Shown here piece by piece: positions 1 to 6,151 of a DNA stretch of 11,022 bases (position 1 is its first letter; each line of letters opens with the position of its first letter). Origin of the DNA: a bacterium (GTDB lineage Bacteria > SZUA-79 > Acidulodesulfobacterales > Acidulodesulfobacteraceae); NCBI GenBank assembly GCA_021821565.1, contig JAKACI010000029.1:1-11022 (forward strand). Direction: 5' to 3'. The notes beneath the pieces are model-generated. The model did no database searches. It saw only the letters and a list, made by a program, of their open reading frames with translations, and was not told where the DNA came from. The translations under genes and the position numbers were made by a program.

Positions 1-64
1 TGAAGTTGTGTAATGTAATATTGTGTAATATTAACAAAATTTATAAATTATATAATTATAATTA

Positions 65-112
65 AGATAAGTTTAAAATAATTAATAAATAATATAAGCA
101 TGTAACTTATCT
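65..112. repeat. Inverted repeat, 9-base arms, upstream of leuD
   Basis: AGATAAGTT at 65-73 is the exact reverse complement of AACTTATCT at 104-112, separated by 30 bases. It could be a protein-binding dyad or an RNA stem in the leuD leader. In DNA this rich in A and T, a perfect 9-base pair of arms can arise by chance, so the functional reading is weak. Confidence 0.3.
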
Positions 113-147
113 GTATATTTATATTTCTTTAGCATTATTATTATTTT

Positions 148-193
148 AATAAGGCGATAATTAATTTACTTAAGTTGATTTAATCGCGTTATT
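148..193. repeat. Imperfect inverted repeat in leuD leader
   Basis: AATAAGGCGAT at 148-158 pairs with ATCGCGTTATT at 183-193 in 10 of 11 positions (the mismatch is 153 against 188). The 24-base interior contains the perfect 8-base palindrome ACTTAAGT at 168-175, centred within one base of the outer dyad. It includes one of the few GC-containing patches of the leader and ends about 40 bases before the leuD start. It could be an operator or a leader hairpin. There is no T-run after the right arm that would make it a clear terminator or attenuator. Confidence 0.35.
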
Positions 194-221
194 TTAATTT
201 TTTAACATTAAATAAAATATT

Positions 222-228
222 AGAGGTG
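222..228 (+). promoter_or_regulatory. Ribosome binding site of leuD
   Basis: AGAGGTG lies just before the leuD ATG, with six bases between AGAGG and the start codon. It is one of the few clear Shine-Dalgarno matches in the window and supports the start at 233. Confidence 0.6.
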
Positions 229-232
229 CCGT

Positions 233-733
233 ATGTTATTAAAAGGCAAGGTATTTAAGTTTGGAGACAATATAGACACTGATGCTATAATTCCGGCAAG
301 ATATTTAAATGATTCTGATCCTGAAAACTTAAGAAAGCATTGCATGGAAGACGCAGATTCTTCATTTGCATCAAATGTCAATAAAGGAGATTTTATTGCT
401 GCAGGCGTTAACTTTGGATGCGGTTCTTCAAGAGAGCATGCTCCTATTGCTATTAAAGCATCGGGCGTTCCTTTGGTTATTGCCAAAAGTTTTGCAAGAA
501 TATTTTACAGAAATTCGTTTAACATTGGACTTTTAATTTTAGAAGCAGATACCGATTCTATTGATTCTGGAGATATTTTAGAAGTAGATTCGGATAAAGG
601 AGAAATCAAAAATATAACCAAAAACATTACTTTAAATGCAAAACCGATACCTAAGTTTATGGCTGAATTAGTTAGCGCGGGCGGATTAATGGAGCATGCA
701 AGAAAAAGAGTCAGGGAGGGCTTTAAAAAATGA
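233..733 (+). CDS. leuD: 3-isopropylmalate dehydratase small subunit
   Basis: This is the small subunit of isopropylmalate isomerase, which with LeuC interconverts 2- and 3-isopropylmalate in leucine biosynthesis in the cytoplasm. The 166-residue protein is of the short LeuD type, where the E. coli form is about 200 residues. It opens with the family signature [15 protein letters not shown] (residues 11-25). It then carries the swivelling-domain active-site loop [16 protein letters not shown] (60-75) and the [19 protein letters not shown] segment (86-104). The ATG at 233 has a good ribosome binding site at 222-228. The stop overlaps the leuB start by four bases (ATGA, 730-733), which points to one operon with coupled translation. 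The short form can also serve homoaconitase or citraconate/methylmalate isomerases. The adjacent leuB makes the leucine role the best reading. The large subunit gene leuC is not in this window. Confidence 0.95.
   Translation: MLLKGKVFKFGDNIDTDAIIPARYLNDSDPENLRKHCMEDADSSFASNVNKGDFIAAGVNFGCGSSREHAPIAIKASGVPLVIAKSFARIFYRNSFNIGLLILEADTDSIDSGDILEVDSDKGEIKNITKNITLNAKPIPKFMAELVSAGGLMEHARKRVREGFKK
713..720 (+). promoter_or_regulatory. Ribosome binding site of leuB
   Basis: AGGGAGGG, inside the 3' end of leuD, lies nine bases before the ATG at 730. This is the strongest Shine-Dalgarno in the window. It favours 730 over the adjacent second ATG at 733, although the two would differ by only one residue. 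Confidence 0.65.
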
Positions 734-1821
734 TGAGATTGGCATTATTTGCAGGAGACGGCATAGGCGTTGAAGTTACTAAAGAAGCGATAAAAGTTTT
801 AAAATATTTATTAGATTTAAATTCCATCAATTATGAAATAGAAGAAGGACTTGTAGGCGGCGCTTCTTATGATGTTTATGGAAAACCTATAACGGAAGAA
901 ACTCTTAAAATTGCAAAAGAGTCTGACGCTGTTATATTTGGAGCGGTAGGGGGCACTAAATGGGAACCCCTGCCTATTGGACTAAGACCTGAAAAAGCTC
1001 TCCTTACATTAAGATATGATTTAGATTTATACGCTAATTTGCGTCCTGCAAAAGTATATGAAGATTTAATAGATGCTTCACCGTTAAAAAAAGAAATTGT
1101 CAGCGGTACCGATATGATGATAATCAGAGAACTTACCGGCGGAATATATTTTGGTAAACCGCGCGGAGTTGAAGATTTGCCTGACGGAACTAAAAAAGGT
1201 TTTAATACGCTTGTATATACGACTAAGGAAATTGAAAGAATCGCAAAAATAGCTTTTGATATTTCTATGAAAAGAAGGAAAAAAATTTTATCGGTTGATA
1301 AGGCAAATGTTTTGGAATCTACTGAATTATGGAGAAATGTTGTAGCCGATGTATCAAAAAACTATCCTGAAGTTGAGTTGTCCAATATATATGTTGATAA
1401 TTGTTCTATGCAGCTAATTAAACAGCCTGCATCATTTGATGTTATAGTAACTACTAATTTGTTCGGAGATATATTGAGCGATGAAGCTTCAATGATATCG
1501 GGCTCTATAGGGATGCTTCCTTCCGCAAGTTTGAACGGAAAAAAAGGAATGTACGAACCTATTCACGGCAGCGCGCCGGATATTGCAGGGCAAAATAAAG
1601 CAAATCCGTTAGCAGCTATTCTTTCTTGCGCCATGATGCTCAGATATAGTTTTGATAAAGATAATTTAGCCGATTATATTGAAAAATCGGTTGAAAATGT
1701 TATAAAAAAAGGATACAGAACACAGGATATTTACTCAGGGAGCGCCGGATTGAAATTAGTCGGAACGTCTCAAATGGGTGAAGCGGTTTTATCGGAATTA
1801 AAAGATATAATGCCTGCATAA
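730..1821 (+). CDS. leuB: 3-isopropylmalate dehydrogenase
   Basis: LeuB oxidises and decarboxylates 3-isopropylmalate with NAD+ to give 2-ketoisocaproate precursor, the third step of leucine biosynthesis. The 363-residue protein is full length for the family. Visible signatures are GDGIGVEV (9-16), the substrate-specificity segment [10 protein letters not shown] (86-95, with the Glu-x-x-Leu-Leu pattern of isopropylmalate rather than isocitrate enzymes) and [14 protein letters not shown] (133-146). Also present are [13 protein letters not shown] (190-202, catalytic Lys191), the metal-binding block from Asp223 to Asp251 including [12 protein letters not shown], and the NAD-binding [12 protein letters not shown] (276-287). 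The gene overlaps leuD by four bases and has its own strong ribosome binding site. A 147-base gap separates it from asd, so co-transcription with asd is possible but not shown. Confidence 0.97.
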   Translation: MMRLALFAGDGIGVEVTKEAIKVLKYLLDLNSINYEIEEGLVGGASYDVYGKPITEETLKIAKESDAVIFGAVGGTKWEPLPIGLRPEKALLTLRYDLDLYANLRPAKVYEDLIDASPLKKEIVSGTDMMIIRELTGGIYFGKPRGVEDLPDGTKKGFNTLVYTTKEIERIAKIAFDISMKRRKKILSVDKANVLESTELWRNVVADVSKNYPEVELSNIYVDNCSMQLIKQPASFDVIVTTNLFGDILSDEASMISGSIGMLPSASLNGKKGMYEPIHGSAPDIAGQNKANPLAAILSCAMMLRYSFDKDNLADYIEKSVENVIKKGYRTQDIYSGSAGLKLVGTSQMGEAVLSELKDIMPA

Positions 1822-1968
1822 TAATAAAAACGCAATCAGGTATTGCTTACTGTTGGAATACTTAAAATAAAATTTCTAAATCTGAATTATGGATTATAAT
1901 AAATTAATATTAAAGAATATAAGCATATATAATTGATTATAAATATAACAATTAATAATAATAATTAA
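1822..1968. other. Intergenic spacer leuB-asd
   Basis: This 147-base A/T-rich spacer has no coding potential. A TATAAT hexamer at 1895-1900 and a TATAAA at 1938-1943 could be -10 boxes for asd, but neither has a recognisable -35 partner. A 5-base GCAAT/ATTGC pair near 1832-1845 is too short, and lacks a T-tract, to be called a terminator. Confidence 0.4.
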
Positions 1969-3012
1969 ATGAAAAAAGATAAGTATAATGTGGCGGTTTT
2001 AGGTGCTTCAGGTCTCGTAGGCAGAGAAATGATAGACATTTTACAGGAAAGAAATTTTCCCATAAATAAACTTTTTTTGATTGCCTCCGAAAAATCGGCA
2101 GGAGAAATTATTCAGTTTAAAGGTAAAGATTATGAAGTTGAACCTGCATCTGAAGATTATTTTAAATTAAAAAAATTAGATATAGTTCTTTCAAGTCCGG
2201 GGGCGGCTGCAAGTTCAAAATATAGTCCGATGGCTGCTAAAGAAGGCGCAGTTGTCATAGACAACACATCTTTTTTTAGAATGGATAAAGATGTTCCGTT
2301 AATTGTTCCTGAAGTAAATCCCGAAGATATTCAATATTTTAGCAAGAAAAATATAATTGCAAATCCGAATTGTTCGACAATACAAATGCTTGTTCCTTTA
2401 AAACCTATTCATGATAAATATAAAATTAAAAGAATTGTGGTGTCAACATATCAATCCACTTCCGGCGCAGGTAAAAAAGCAATAGACGAATTATTTTATG
2501 AGACATTAGATATAATAAATTCTGAAGGGAAAGCCGTTCCCGATAAATTTCCGGTGCAAATAGCATTCAACTGCATTCCGCAAATAGACGTTTTTAGCGA
2601 AGACTGCTATACTAAAGAAGAAATTAAAATGGTTAAAGAAACACACAAAATATTACATGATGAAAATATTGGAGTATGTGCCACGGCTGTGAGGGTTCCG
2701 GTGATGTTTTGCCATGGAGAATCTATTAATATTGAAACAGAAAAGGATTTTGATATTAAGGATATAAAAATATTATTATCTAATACTAAAGGCGTAAAAA
2801 TTATCGACAATATTTTTAGCGATGATGCAGATGAAAGATATCCGTATCAAACAATGGTGAGCGGCAGTGACGATGTGTATGTAGGAAGAATAAGAAAAGA
2901 TTTATCGATTAAAAACGGTATCAATTTATGGGTTGTAGCAGACAATGTCAGAAAAGGCGCTGCGTTAAACGCTGTTCAGATAGCTGAAATATTGATAAAT
3001 AATTATATATAG
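1969..3012 (+). CDS. asd: Aspartate-semialdehyde dehydrogenase
   Basis: Asd reduces aspartyl phosphate to aspartate semialdehyde with NADPH. This is the branch point to lysine/diaminopimelate, threonine and methionine, and diaminopimelate goes on to peptidoglycan. The 347 residues match the usual family length. The N-terminal NADP-binding loop is LGASGLVGREM (11-21). The catalytic cysteine is Cys135 in ANPNCSTIQM. STYQSTSGAGKKAIDEL (159-175) supplies the conserved Gln162 and the Gly-rich loop. AVRVPVMFCHGES (240-251) supplies substrate-binding Arg242 and catalytic His249. The C-terminal VVADNVRKGAALNAVQIAE (322-340) is also typical. The start is the first in-frame ATG giving the full Rossmann strand, and no Shine-Dalgarno is visible before it. 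Placement after leuB recalls leu-asd clusters in other bacteria. I see no missing key residue. Confidence 0.96.
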   Translation: MKKDKYNVAVLGASGLVGREMIDILQERNFPINKLFLIASEKSAGEIIQFKGKDYEVEPASEDYFKLKKLDIVLSSPGAAASSKYSPMAAKEGAVVIDNTSFFRMDKDVPLIVPEVNPEDIQYFSKKNIIANPNCSTIQMLVPLKPIHDKYKIKRIVVSTYQSTSGAGKKAIDELFYETLDIINSEGKAVPDKFPVQIAFNCIPQIDVFSEDCYTKEEIKMVKETHKILHDENIGVCATAVRVPVMFCHGESINIETEKDFDIKDIKILLSNTKGVKIIDNIFSDDADERYPYQTMVSGSDDVYVGRIRKDLSIKNGINLWVVADNVRKGAALNAVQIAEILINNYI

Positions 3013-3031
3013 CATTCATAATAAATTATAA

Positions 3032-3166
3032 TCGGGATATATTCCCTTCTGTCAAGGAGCGGCGCAGCCGATTAATTATGTTACTAATGCTATTCAATTT
3101 TTGGACAAAAATATATATTATCCTCCTGTTTAAGTAAAGGCGGTTAAAGAGCTGGGCGGTCTATAA
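3032..3166 (+). pseudogene. Possible decayed C-terminal gene remnant
   Basis: One frame of this stretch reads like protein, unlike the surrounding A/T-only spacer. After a stop at 3029-3031 it gives a peptide with segments IPFCQGAAQPINYV and IQFLDKNIYYPPV. It then meets TAA at 3131-3133 and continues in the same frame as VKAVKELGGL to a second TAA at 3164-3166. By hand count the segment is about 39 percent GC, clearly above the flanking spacer. There is no start codon or upstream body, so if real it is the 3' remnant of a lost gene with a nonsense codon near its end. I do not recognise the family. Alternatives are a structured RNA (CGGC-GCA-GCCG at 3060-3070 forms a small hairpin) or chance. 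Confidence 0.35.
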
Positions 3167-3173
3167 TCATTAT

Positions 3174-3193
3174 TTATAGTATATAAACTATAA
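3174..3193. repeat. Short perfect inverted repeat upstream of murJ
   Basis: TTATAGT (3174-3180) and ACTATAA (3187-3193) are exact reverse complements separated by six bases. The right arm overlaps a TATAAT at 3189-3194. An operator over a -10 box is possible. In A/T-rich DNA this could equally be chance. Other TATAAT hexamers lie nearby at 3162-3167 and 3223-3228, none with a good -35. Confidence 0.25.
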
Positions 3194-3260
3194 TTTGTAA
3201 TATCAATTTTAAGCTAATATTCTATAATATTTTTTATTGCTTGTTAAATTATTTAACTAT

Positions 3261-3278
3261 TAAATGTAAATGTAAATG
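3261..3278. repeat. Triplicate TAAATG hexamer before murJ
   Basis: Three exact copies of TAAATG stand in tandem about 20 bases before the murJ ATG. They are followed by two further ATGs (3279 region and 3287) that are out of frame with murJ. This may be simple slippage. It places several ATG triplets close upstream of a start codon that has no Shine-Dalgarno. Confidence 0.4.
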
Positions 3279-3297
3279 ATTGCTGAATGACTACTGA

Positions 3298-4863
3298 ATG
3301 ACTGCAGGGTCTAAAAACAAAGAAATCCTAAAAAATTTATCGGTAGTTTCTTTTTATACATTTATCAGTAGAATTTTAGGGTTATTTCGTGATGTTGTAA
3401 TAGCGTATTTTTTTGGTGCCGGATATTTTACTGACGCATTTTTTGTAGCTTTTAGAATTCCGAATCTTCTTAGAAGGCTTTTTGGCGAAGGTGGAATTTC
3501 TGCCGCTTTTATTCCTGTTTATTCCGATAGCATTGTTAATAAATCTAAAGAACAATCCGAAGACCTTTTGATGACGGTTTTTACGATTCTATTTATCATA
3601 CTTCTTTTATTATCGTTAATAGGAGTTATATTTTCTTCATTTTTTGTTACGATAACTGCGCCCGGTTTTATCGGTAAGCACTTAGAATATAATCTCACGG
3701 TTTTTTTAACTAGAATTATGTTTCCATACATAATTTTAATAGGTCTTACTGCTTTTTTCGCCGGGATTTTAAATGTTTACGGGTCATACGGTCCAGGCGC
3801 TTTTTATCCGATAATTTTAAATATTGTGCTGATACTAAGTGCGATATTGCTGAGGTCTTTTTTTCATTTCAAGATTATATCTTTGGCTATAGGCGTTATT
3901 ATCGGCGGTATTTTACAATTATCATCGCAGCTTTATTATATAAAATATAAAAAAATAAAATTAGGATTTAGATTTAATATTAAGAATAAAGACGTTAAAA
4001 CGGTGTTTAAGCTTTTAACGCCTTCGCTTTTAGGTATGGCAGTAATACAATTAAATTTGCTGTTTGATACATTGTTAGCATCGTTTTTGCCTGTCGGAAG
4101 TATCTCTTATCTTTACTATGCCGATAGACTTTATCAATTTCCCCTCGGAGTGTTTGCTATCGCTCTGCAAACTGCGATTTTTCCTGTTATGTCCGCTTCT
4201 TTTGCGAGGCAGAACAACGAAGAAATACGGCATTCTTTTAATTTTGCAACATCGTTAATGTTTTTTATAATTATCCCGTCAAGTATCGGTTTAATACTTT
4301 TAAAAAGCCAGTTGGTAGATTTAATATATATGCATGGATTATTTAACAGTTTTGATGCAAAACAGACAGCTTCGGTGTTATTATTTTTTATAATTGGATT
4401 ATGGGCTTCCGCATTGTTAAAAACGGTAGTTCCCGTGTTTTACTCAATGAAAGATACAAAAACTCCTGTTAATGCGGCTATATATGCTTTAATAATCAAT
4501 ATCGTACTTGCGGTTATTTTAATGAAGATTCTCGGCGTAGATGGCTTAGCTCTTGCGTCAAGTATTTCTTTAATATTTAATTATTTCTTTCTTTTAAATA
4601 AAATAAGCATAAAAAATAAATTTAAATTAAATAAAGAATTTTTAGTATCTTTTTTTAAAACAATTTGCGCAGGAATTATAATGGGAGTTTTAGTTGAATT
4701 TGCAATTATTGAAAGCATGCAATTCAGATTGAGTTTAATCTTTATTATAGCTATATCGCTGATTGTAGGCGTGCTATCATATATAGGAGCGTCTTTTGCT
4801 GTTAAAAATGAAATACTTGAGTTATTATATAATAATATTTTGAAAAAAAATAAGTCCGAATAA
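3298..4863 (+). CDS. murJ: Lipid II flippase MurJ (MviN family)
   Basis: MurJ moves lipid II, the undecaprenyl-linked peptidoglycan precursor, from the inner to the outer face of the cytoplasmic membrane. The protein has 521 residues against about 511 in E. coli, is strongly hydrophobic throughout, and fits the 14-helix MOP-superfamily fold. The N-terminal block SRILGLFRDVVIAYFFGAG (24-42), then TDAFFVAFRIPNLLRRLFGEG (45-65), holds the conserved arginines and acidic residues of the central cavity (Arg25, Arg31, Asp46, Arg59/60, Glu64). YYADRLYQFPLGVFAIALQTAIFP contains the conserved Arg of the seventh/eighth helix region. The ATG at 3298 lies just before the first membrane helix and gives the expected N-terminus, but no ribosome binding site is seen. 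The neighbours are unrelated spacers, so it is probably transcribed alone. No damage is visible. Confidence 0.95.
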   Translation: MTAGSKNKEILKNLSVVSFYTFISRILGLFRDVVIAYFFGAGYFTDAFFVAFRIPNLLRRLFGEGGISAAFIPVYSDSIVNKSKEQSEDLLMTVFTILFIILLLLSLIGVIFSSFFVTITAPGFIGKHLEYNLTVFLTRIMFPYIILIGLTAFFAGILNVYGSYGPGAFYPIILNIVLILSAILLRSFFHFKIISLAIGVIIGGILQLSSQLYYIKYKKIKLGFRFNIKNKDVKTVFKLLTPSLLGMAVIQLNLLFDTLLASFLPVGSISYLYYADRLYQFPLGVFAIALQTAIFPVMSASFARQNNEEIRHSFNFATSLMFFIIIPSSIGLILLKSQLVDLIYMHGLFNSFDAKQTASVLLFFIIGLWASALLKTVVPVFYSMKDTKTPVNAAIYALIINIVLAVILMKILGVDGLALASSISLIFNYFFLLNKISIKNKFKLNKEFLVSFFKTICAGIIMGVLVEFAIIESMQFRLSLIFIIAISLIVGVLSYIGASFAVKNEILELLYNNILKKNKSE

Positions 4864-4955
4864 ATTTATCAAATTTATTTTAATTAAATATGCTTATTTA
4901 TTTAGCCGACTTACTTAAAGGTAAAATAATAAATTAAATATTATTTTCAGGAAAA

Positions 4956-5020
4956 GAGGAAAAGGTAAAAAGAGGAAGAAAGAGGAAAAGGTATCAGAGG
5001 AAAAGGCAGGAAAAGGTATC
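4956..5020 (+). repeat. Imperfect GAGGAAAAGGTATC repeat array
   Basis: Four related units are visible: GAGGAAAAGGTA at 4956-4967, GAGGAAAAGGTATC at 4982-4995, GAGGAAAAGGCA at 4997-5008 and AGGAAAAGGTATC at 5008-5020. A degenerate AGAGGAAGAA unit lies between the first two. The result is an almost uninterrupted purine strand of about 70 bases. The final unit is the left arm of the long inverted repeat downstream, and the 4982-4995 unit shares 12 bases of the same pairing potential. I recognise no named repeat family. Confidence 0.75.
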
Positions 5021-5094
5021 CGATTTATTTTTTTGCATACGAAACATTCAATTTACAAAGAAAATATTAAAAAAATTAATCGGATACCTTTTCC
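5009..5094. repeat. Long inverted repeat with 26-base arms upstream of phoH
   Basis: The arm at 5009-5034 and the arm at 5069-5094 are reverse complements in 25 of 26 positions. The outer 17 pairs are perfect (GGAAAAGGTATCCGATT against AATCGGATACCTTTTCC). There is one T-T mismatch (5026/5077), then eight A-T pairs. The loop of 34 bases is 5035-5068. As RNA this would be a very stable hairpin. It is not a standard intrinsic terminator, because no T-run follows the right arm: the T-run is inside the left arm. Possible roles are an RNase-processed leader, a regulatory hairpin of the phoH operon, or a palindromic repeat element. Confidence 0.75.
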
Positions 5095-5148
5095 GAACTT
5101 ATATGAAATTTCAAATAAATTTATCAAATTTTATTTTATTAACTATTA

Positions 5149-5157
5149 TGTTATAAT
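5149..5157 (+). promoter_or_regulatory. Extended -10 promoter box before phoH
   Basis: TGTTATAAT (5149-5157) is a perfect TGn-TATAAT extended -10 element ending seven bases before the phoH ATG. Transcription from it would begin at or within a base or two of that ATG, giving a leaderless or nearly leaderless mRNA. This agrees with the lack of a Shine-Dalgarno. There is no clear -35, which extended -10 promoters can tolerate. The A/T-rich context makes this a moderate-confidence call. Confidence 0.4.
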
Positions 5158-5164
5158 TATTAAA

Positions 5165-6151
5165 ATGGCGATAAAGACAAAACTATATACGGAAAAAATT
5201 GAATTAGACGACATTGAACTATTTAACAGATTTGCGGATATTTCATTAAATACTCTGCCTATAGTGGAGAAAGAGTTTGCCGTGAACGCTGCGATAAGAG
5301 GCAACATTATAATGATTAGCGGCTTAAATGAAAATGTTAAATTATCAAGTTCGTTTATTTATGATCTGGTAAATTTGTATAGATTAAATATTAAAATCAA
5401 CGACGATGAAATTATTAAAATGTCCAAGGCAAAGATAGCTAATCCTGCTATAAATTTGCATGAACAATTTTATAAAGCTGTTCTTATTACCCATAGAAAA
5501 AAGGTAATTTCGCCAAAAACAATAAATCAGAAGAAGTATGTAGATGCTATTTTTGAAAATGATATAGTAATAGGCATAGGACCTGCGGGTACGGGCAAAA
5601 CATATCTTTCAATGGCTTGCGCCATAAATCTCTTTCAAAAAAATATGTTTGACAGAATTGTATTAACTAGACCTGCGGTGGAAGCGGGAGAAAAACTCGG
5701 TTTTTTGCCGGGAGATATTACGGAAAAAATAAATCCGTATTTGCGTCCTTTATATGATGCGCTGTATGAAATGCTTGAATTTGATAAAGTTGTTAAACTG
5801 ATAGAACAAGATATAATTGAGGTTGCGCCTCTCGCGTTTATGAGAGGAAGAACTTTAAATAATTCATTTATTATATTAGATGAAGCTCAAAATACTACAA
5901 ACGAGCAAATGAAAATGATGCTGACAAGAATAGGCTCCGGTTCAAAAATTGTAGTTAACGGAGACATTACGCAAACCGATTTGCCTGCCGACAAAGAATC
6001 AGGTTTAATAACGGCAGGCAATATCTTAACGGGAATTGAAGGAATTAAAATTATTAATTTTAATAAGGCAGATATTTTAAGGCATAAACTTGTCCAGAAT
6101 ATTATAAAAGCATATGAAACGAACGAAATTCATAGAAATTCTAAAAAGTAA
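5165..6151 (+). CDS. phoH: PhoH family ATPase
   Basis: PhoH-like proteins are cytoplasmic P-loop ATPases related to the helicase superfamily 1 core. Their exact role is unsettled; RNA metabolism is suspected, partly from their frequent linkage to ybeY as here. From the ATG at 5165 the protein has 328 residues, the usual size. It has an N-terminal region of about 115 residues, then Walker A GPAGTGKT (139-146), the family signature TRPAVEAGEKLGFLPGD (168-184), Walker B FIILDEAQN (235-243) and VVNGDITQTDLP (263-274). The frame is open upstream to a TTG at 5033. I rejected that start because the added 44 residues run through an inverted repeat and match no PhoH N-terminus. No Shine-Dalgarno precedes 5165, but an extended -10 box lies immediately upstream. 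The last 38 bases overlap the next gene, which supports co-expression with pgpH and ybeY. Confidence 0.92.
   Translation: MAIKTKLYTEKIELDDIELFNRFADISLNTLPIVEKEFAVNAAIRGNIIMISGLNENVKLSSSFIYDLVNLYRLNIKINDDEIIKMSKAKIANPAINLHEQFYKAVLITHRKKVISPKTINQKKYVDAIFENDIVIGIGPAGTGKTYLSMACAINLFQKNMFDRIVLTRPAVEAGEKLGFLPGDITEKINPYLRPLYDALYEMLEFDKVVKLIEQDIIEVAPLAFMRGRTLNNSFIILDEAQNTTNEQMKMMLTRIGSGSKIVVNGDITQTDLPADKESGLITAGNILTGIEGIKIINFNKADILRHKLVQNIIKAYETNEIHRNSKK

Larger units (their letters stand above)
1..232. other. AT-rich region upstream of leuD, no gene seen
   Basis: I see no convincing coding sequence here. The segment is dominated by A and T and holds a 9-base direct repeat (TTGTGTAAT at 6-14 and 21-29) and two inverted repeats that are listed separately. 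TATAAT-like hexamers occur at 51-56 and 57-62, but neither has a convincing -35 partner at normal spacing, so I do not call a promoter. Because leuD has a clear ribosome binding site and no gene directly before it in this window, its promoter is likely to lie somewhere in this stretch. That is inference from layout. leuC, the usual partner of leuD, is not present in this segment. Confidence 0.5.
4861..5131. repeat. 16-base direct repeat bracketing the murJ-phoH gap
   Basis: TAAATTTATCAAATTT occurs exactly at 4861-4876, starting on the murJ stop codon, and again at 5116-5131, 255 bases later. Each copy continues into a similar A/T run ending in ATATG or TTATG. The bracketed DNA contains the purine repeat array and the long inverted repeat. 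The pair could mark an old insertion, a local duplication, or deletion-prone homology. The sequence is A/T-only apart from one C, which lowers the weight of the match. Confidence 0.5.
4864..5164. other. 301-base murJ-phoH intergenic region
   Basis: No gene is called here. From 5' to 3' it holds an A/T-rich tail after murJ, then a strongly purine-biased tract (about 4949-5016) built of GAGGAAAAGG units, and a long inverted repeat (5009-5094). It ends in a second A/T-rich stretch with an extended -10 box just before phoH. The phoH frame stays open back to a TTG at 5033. The 44 extra residues resemble no PhoH N-terminus and would be encoded through the hairpin, so I treat that extension as non-coding. 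Confidence 0.6.

Noticed and set aside
51..62. Overlapping TATAAT hexamers as a leuD promoter
   Set aside because: TATAAT occurs often by chance in this composition and no -35 element is found at 16-18 bases upstream. The distance to leuD is also long.
220..486. Reverse-strand open frame over the start of leuD
   Set aside because: It lies antisense to the diagnostic LeuD motifs and is explained by codon bias of the real gene.
1831..1861. Terminator after leuB
   Set aside because: The available stems (GCAAT/ATTGC and GTATT/AATAC) are five pairs each, mutually exclusive, and not followed by a T-run.
4951..5020. Purine repeats as a CRISPR array
   Set aside because: The units are only 12-14 bases, imperfect and nearly adjacent, with no unique spacers and no cas genes nearby.
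5033..5164. Upstream extension of phoH from TTG 5033
   Set aside because: The 44 added residues run through one arm and the loop of the long inverted repeat, resemble no PhoH N-terminus, and have no ribosome binding site at a usable distance. ATG 5165 gives the normal family length.
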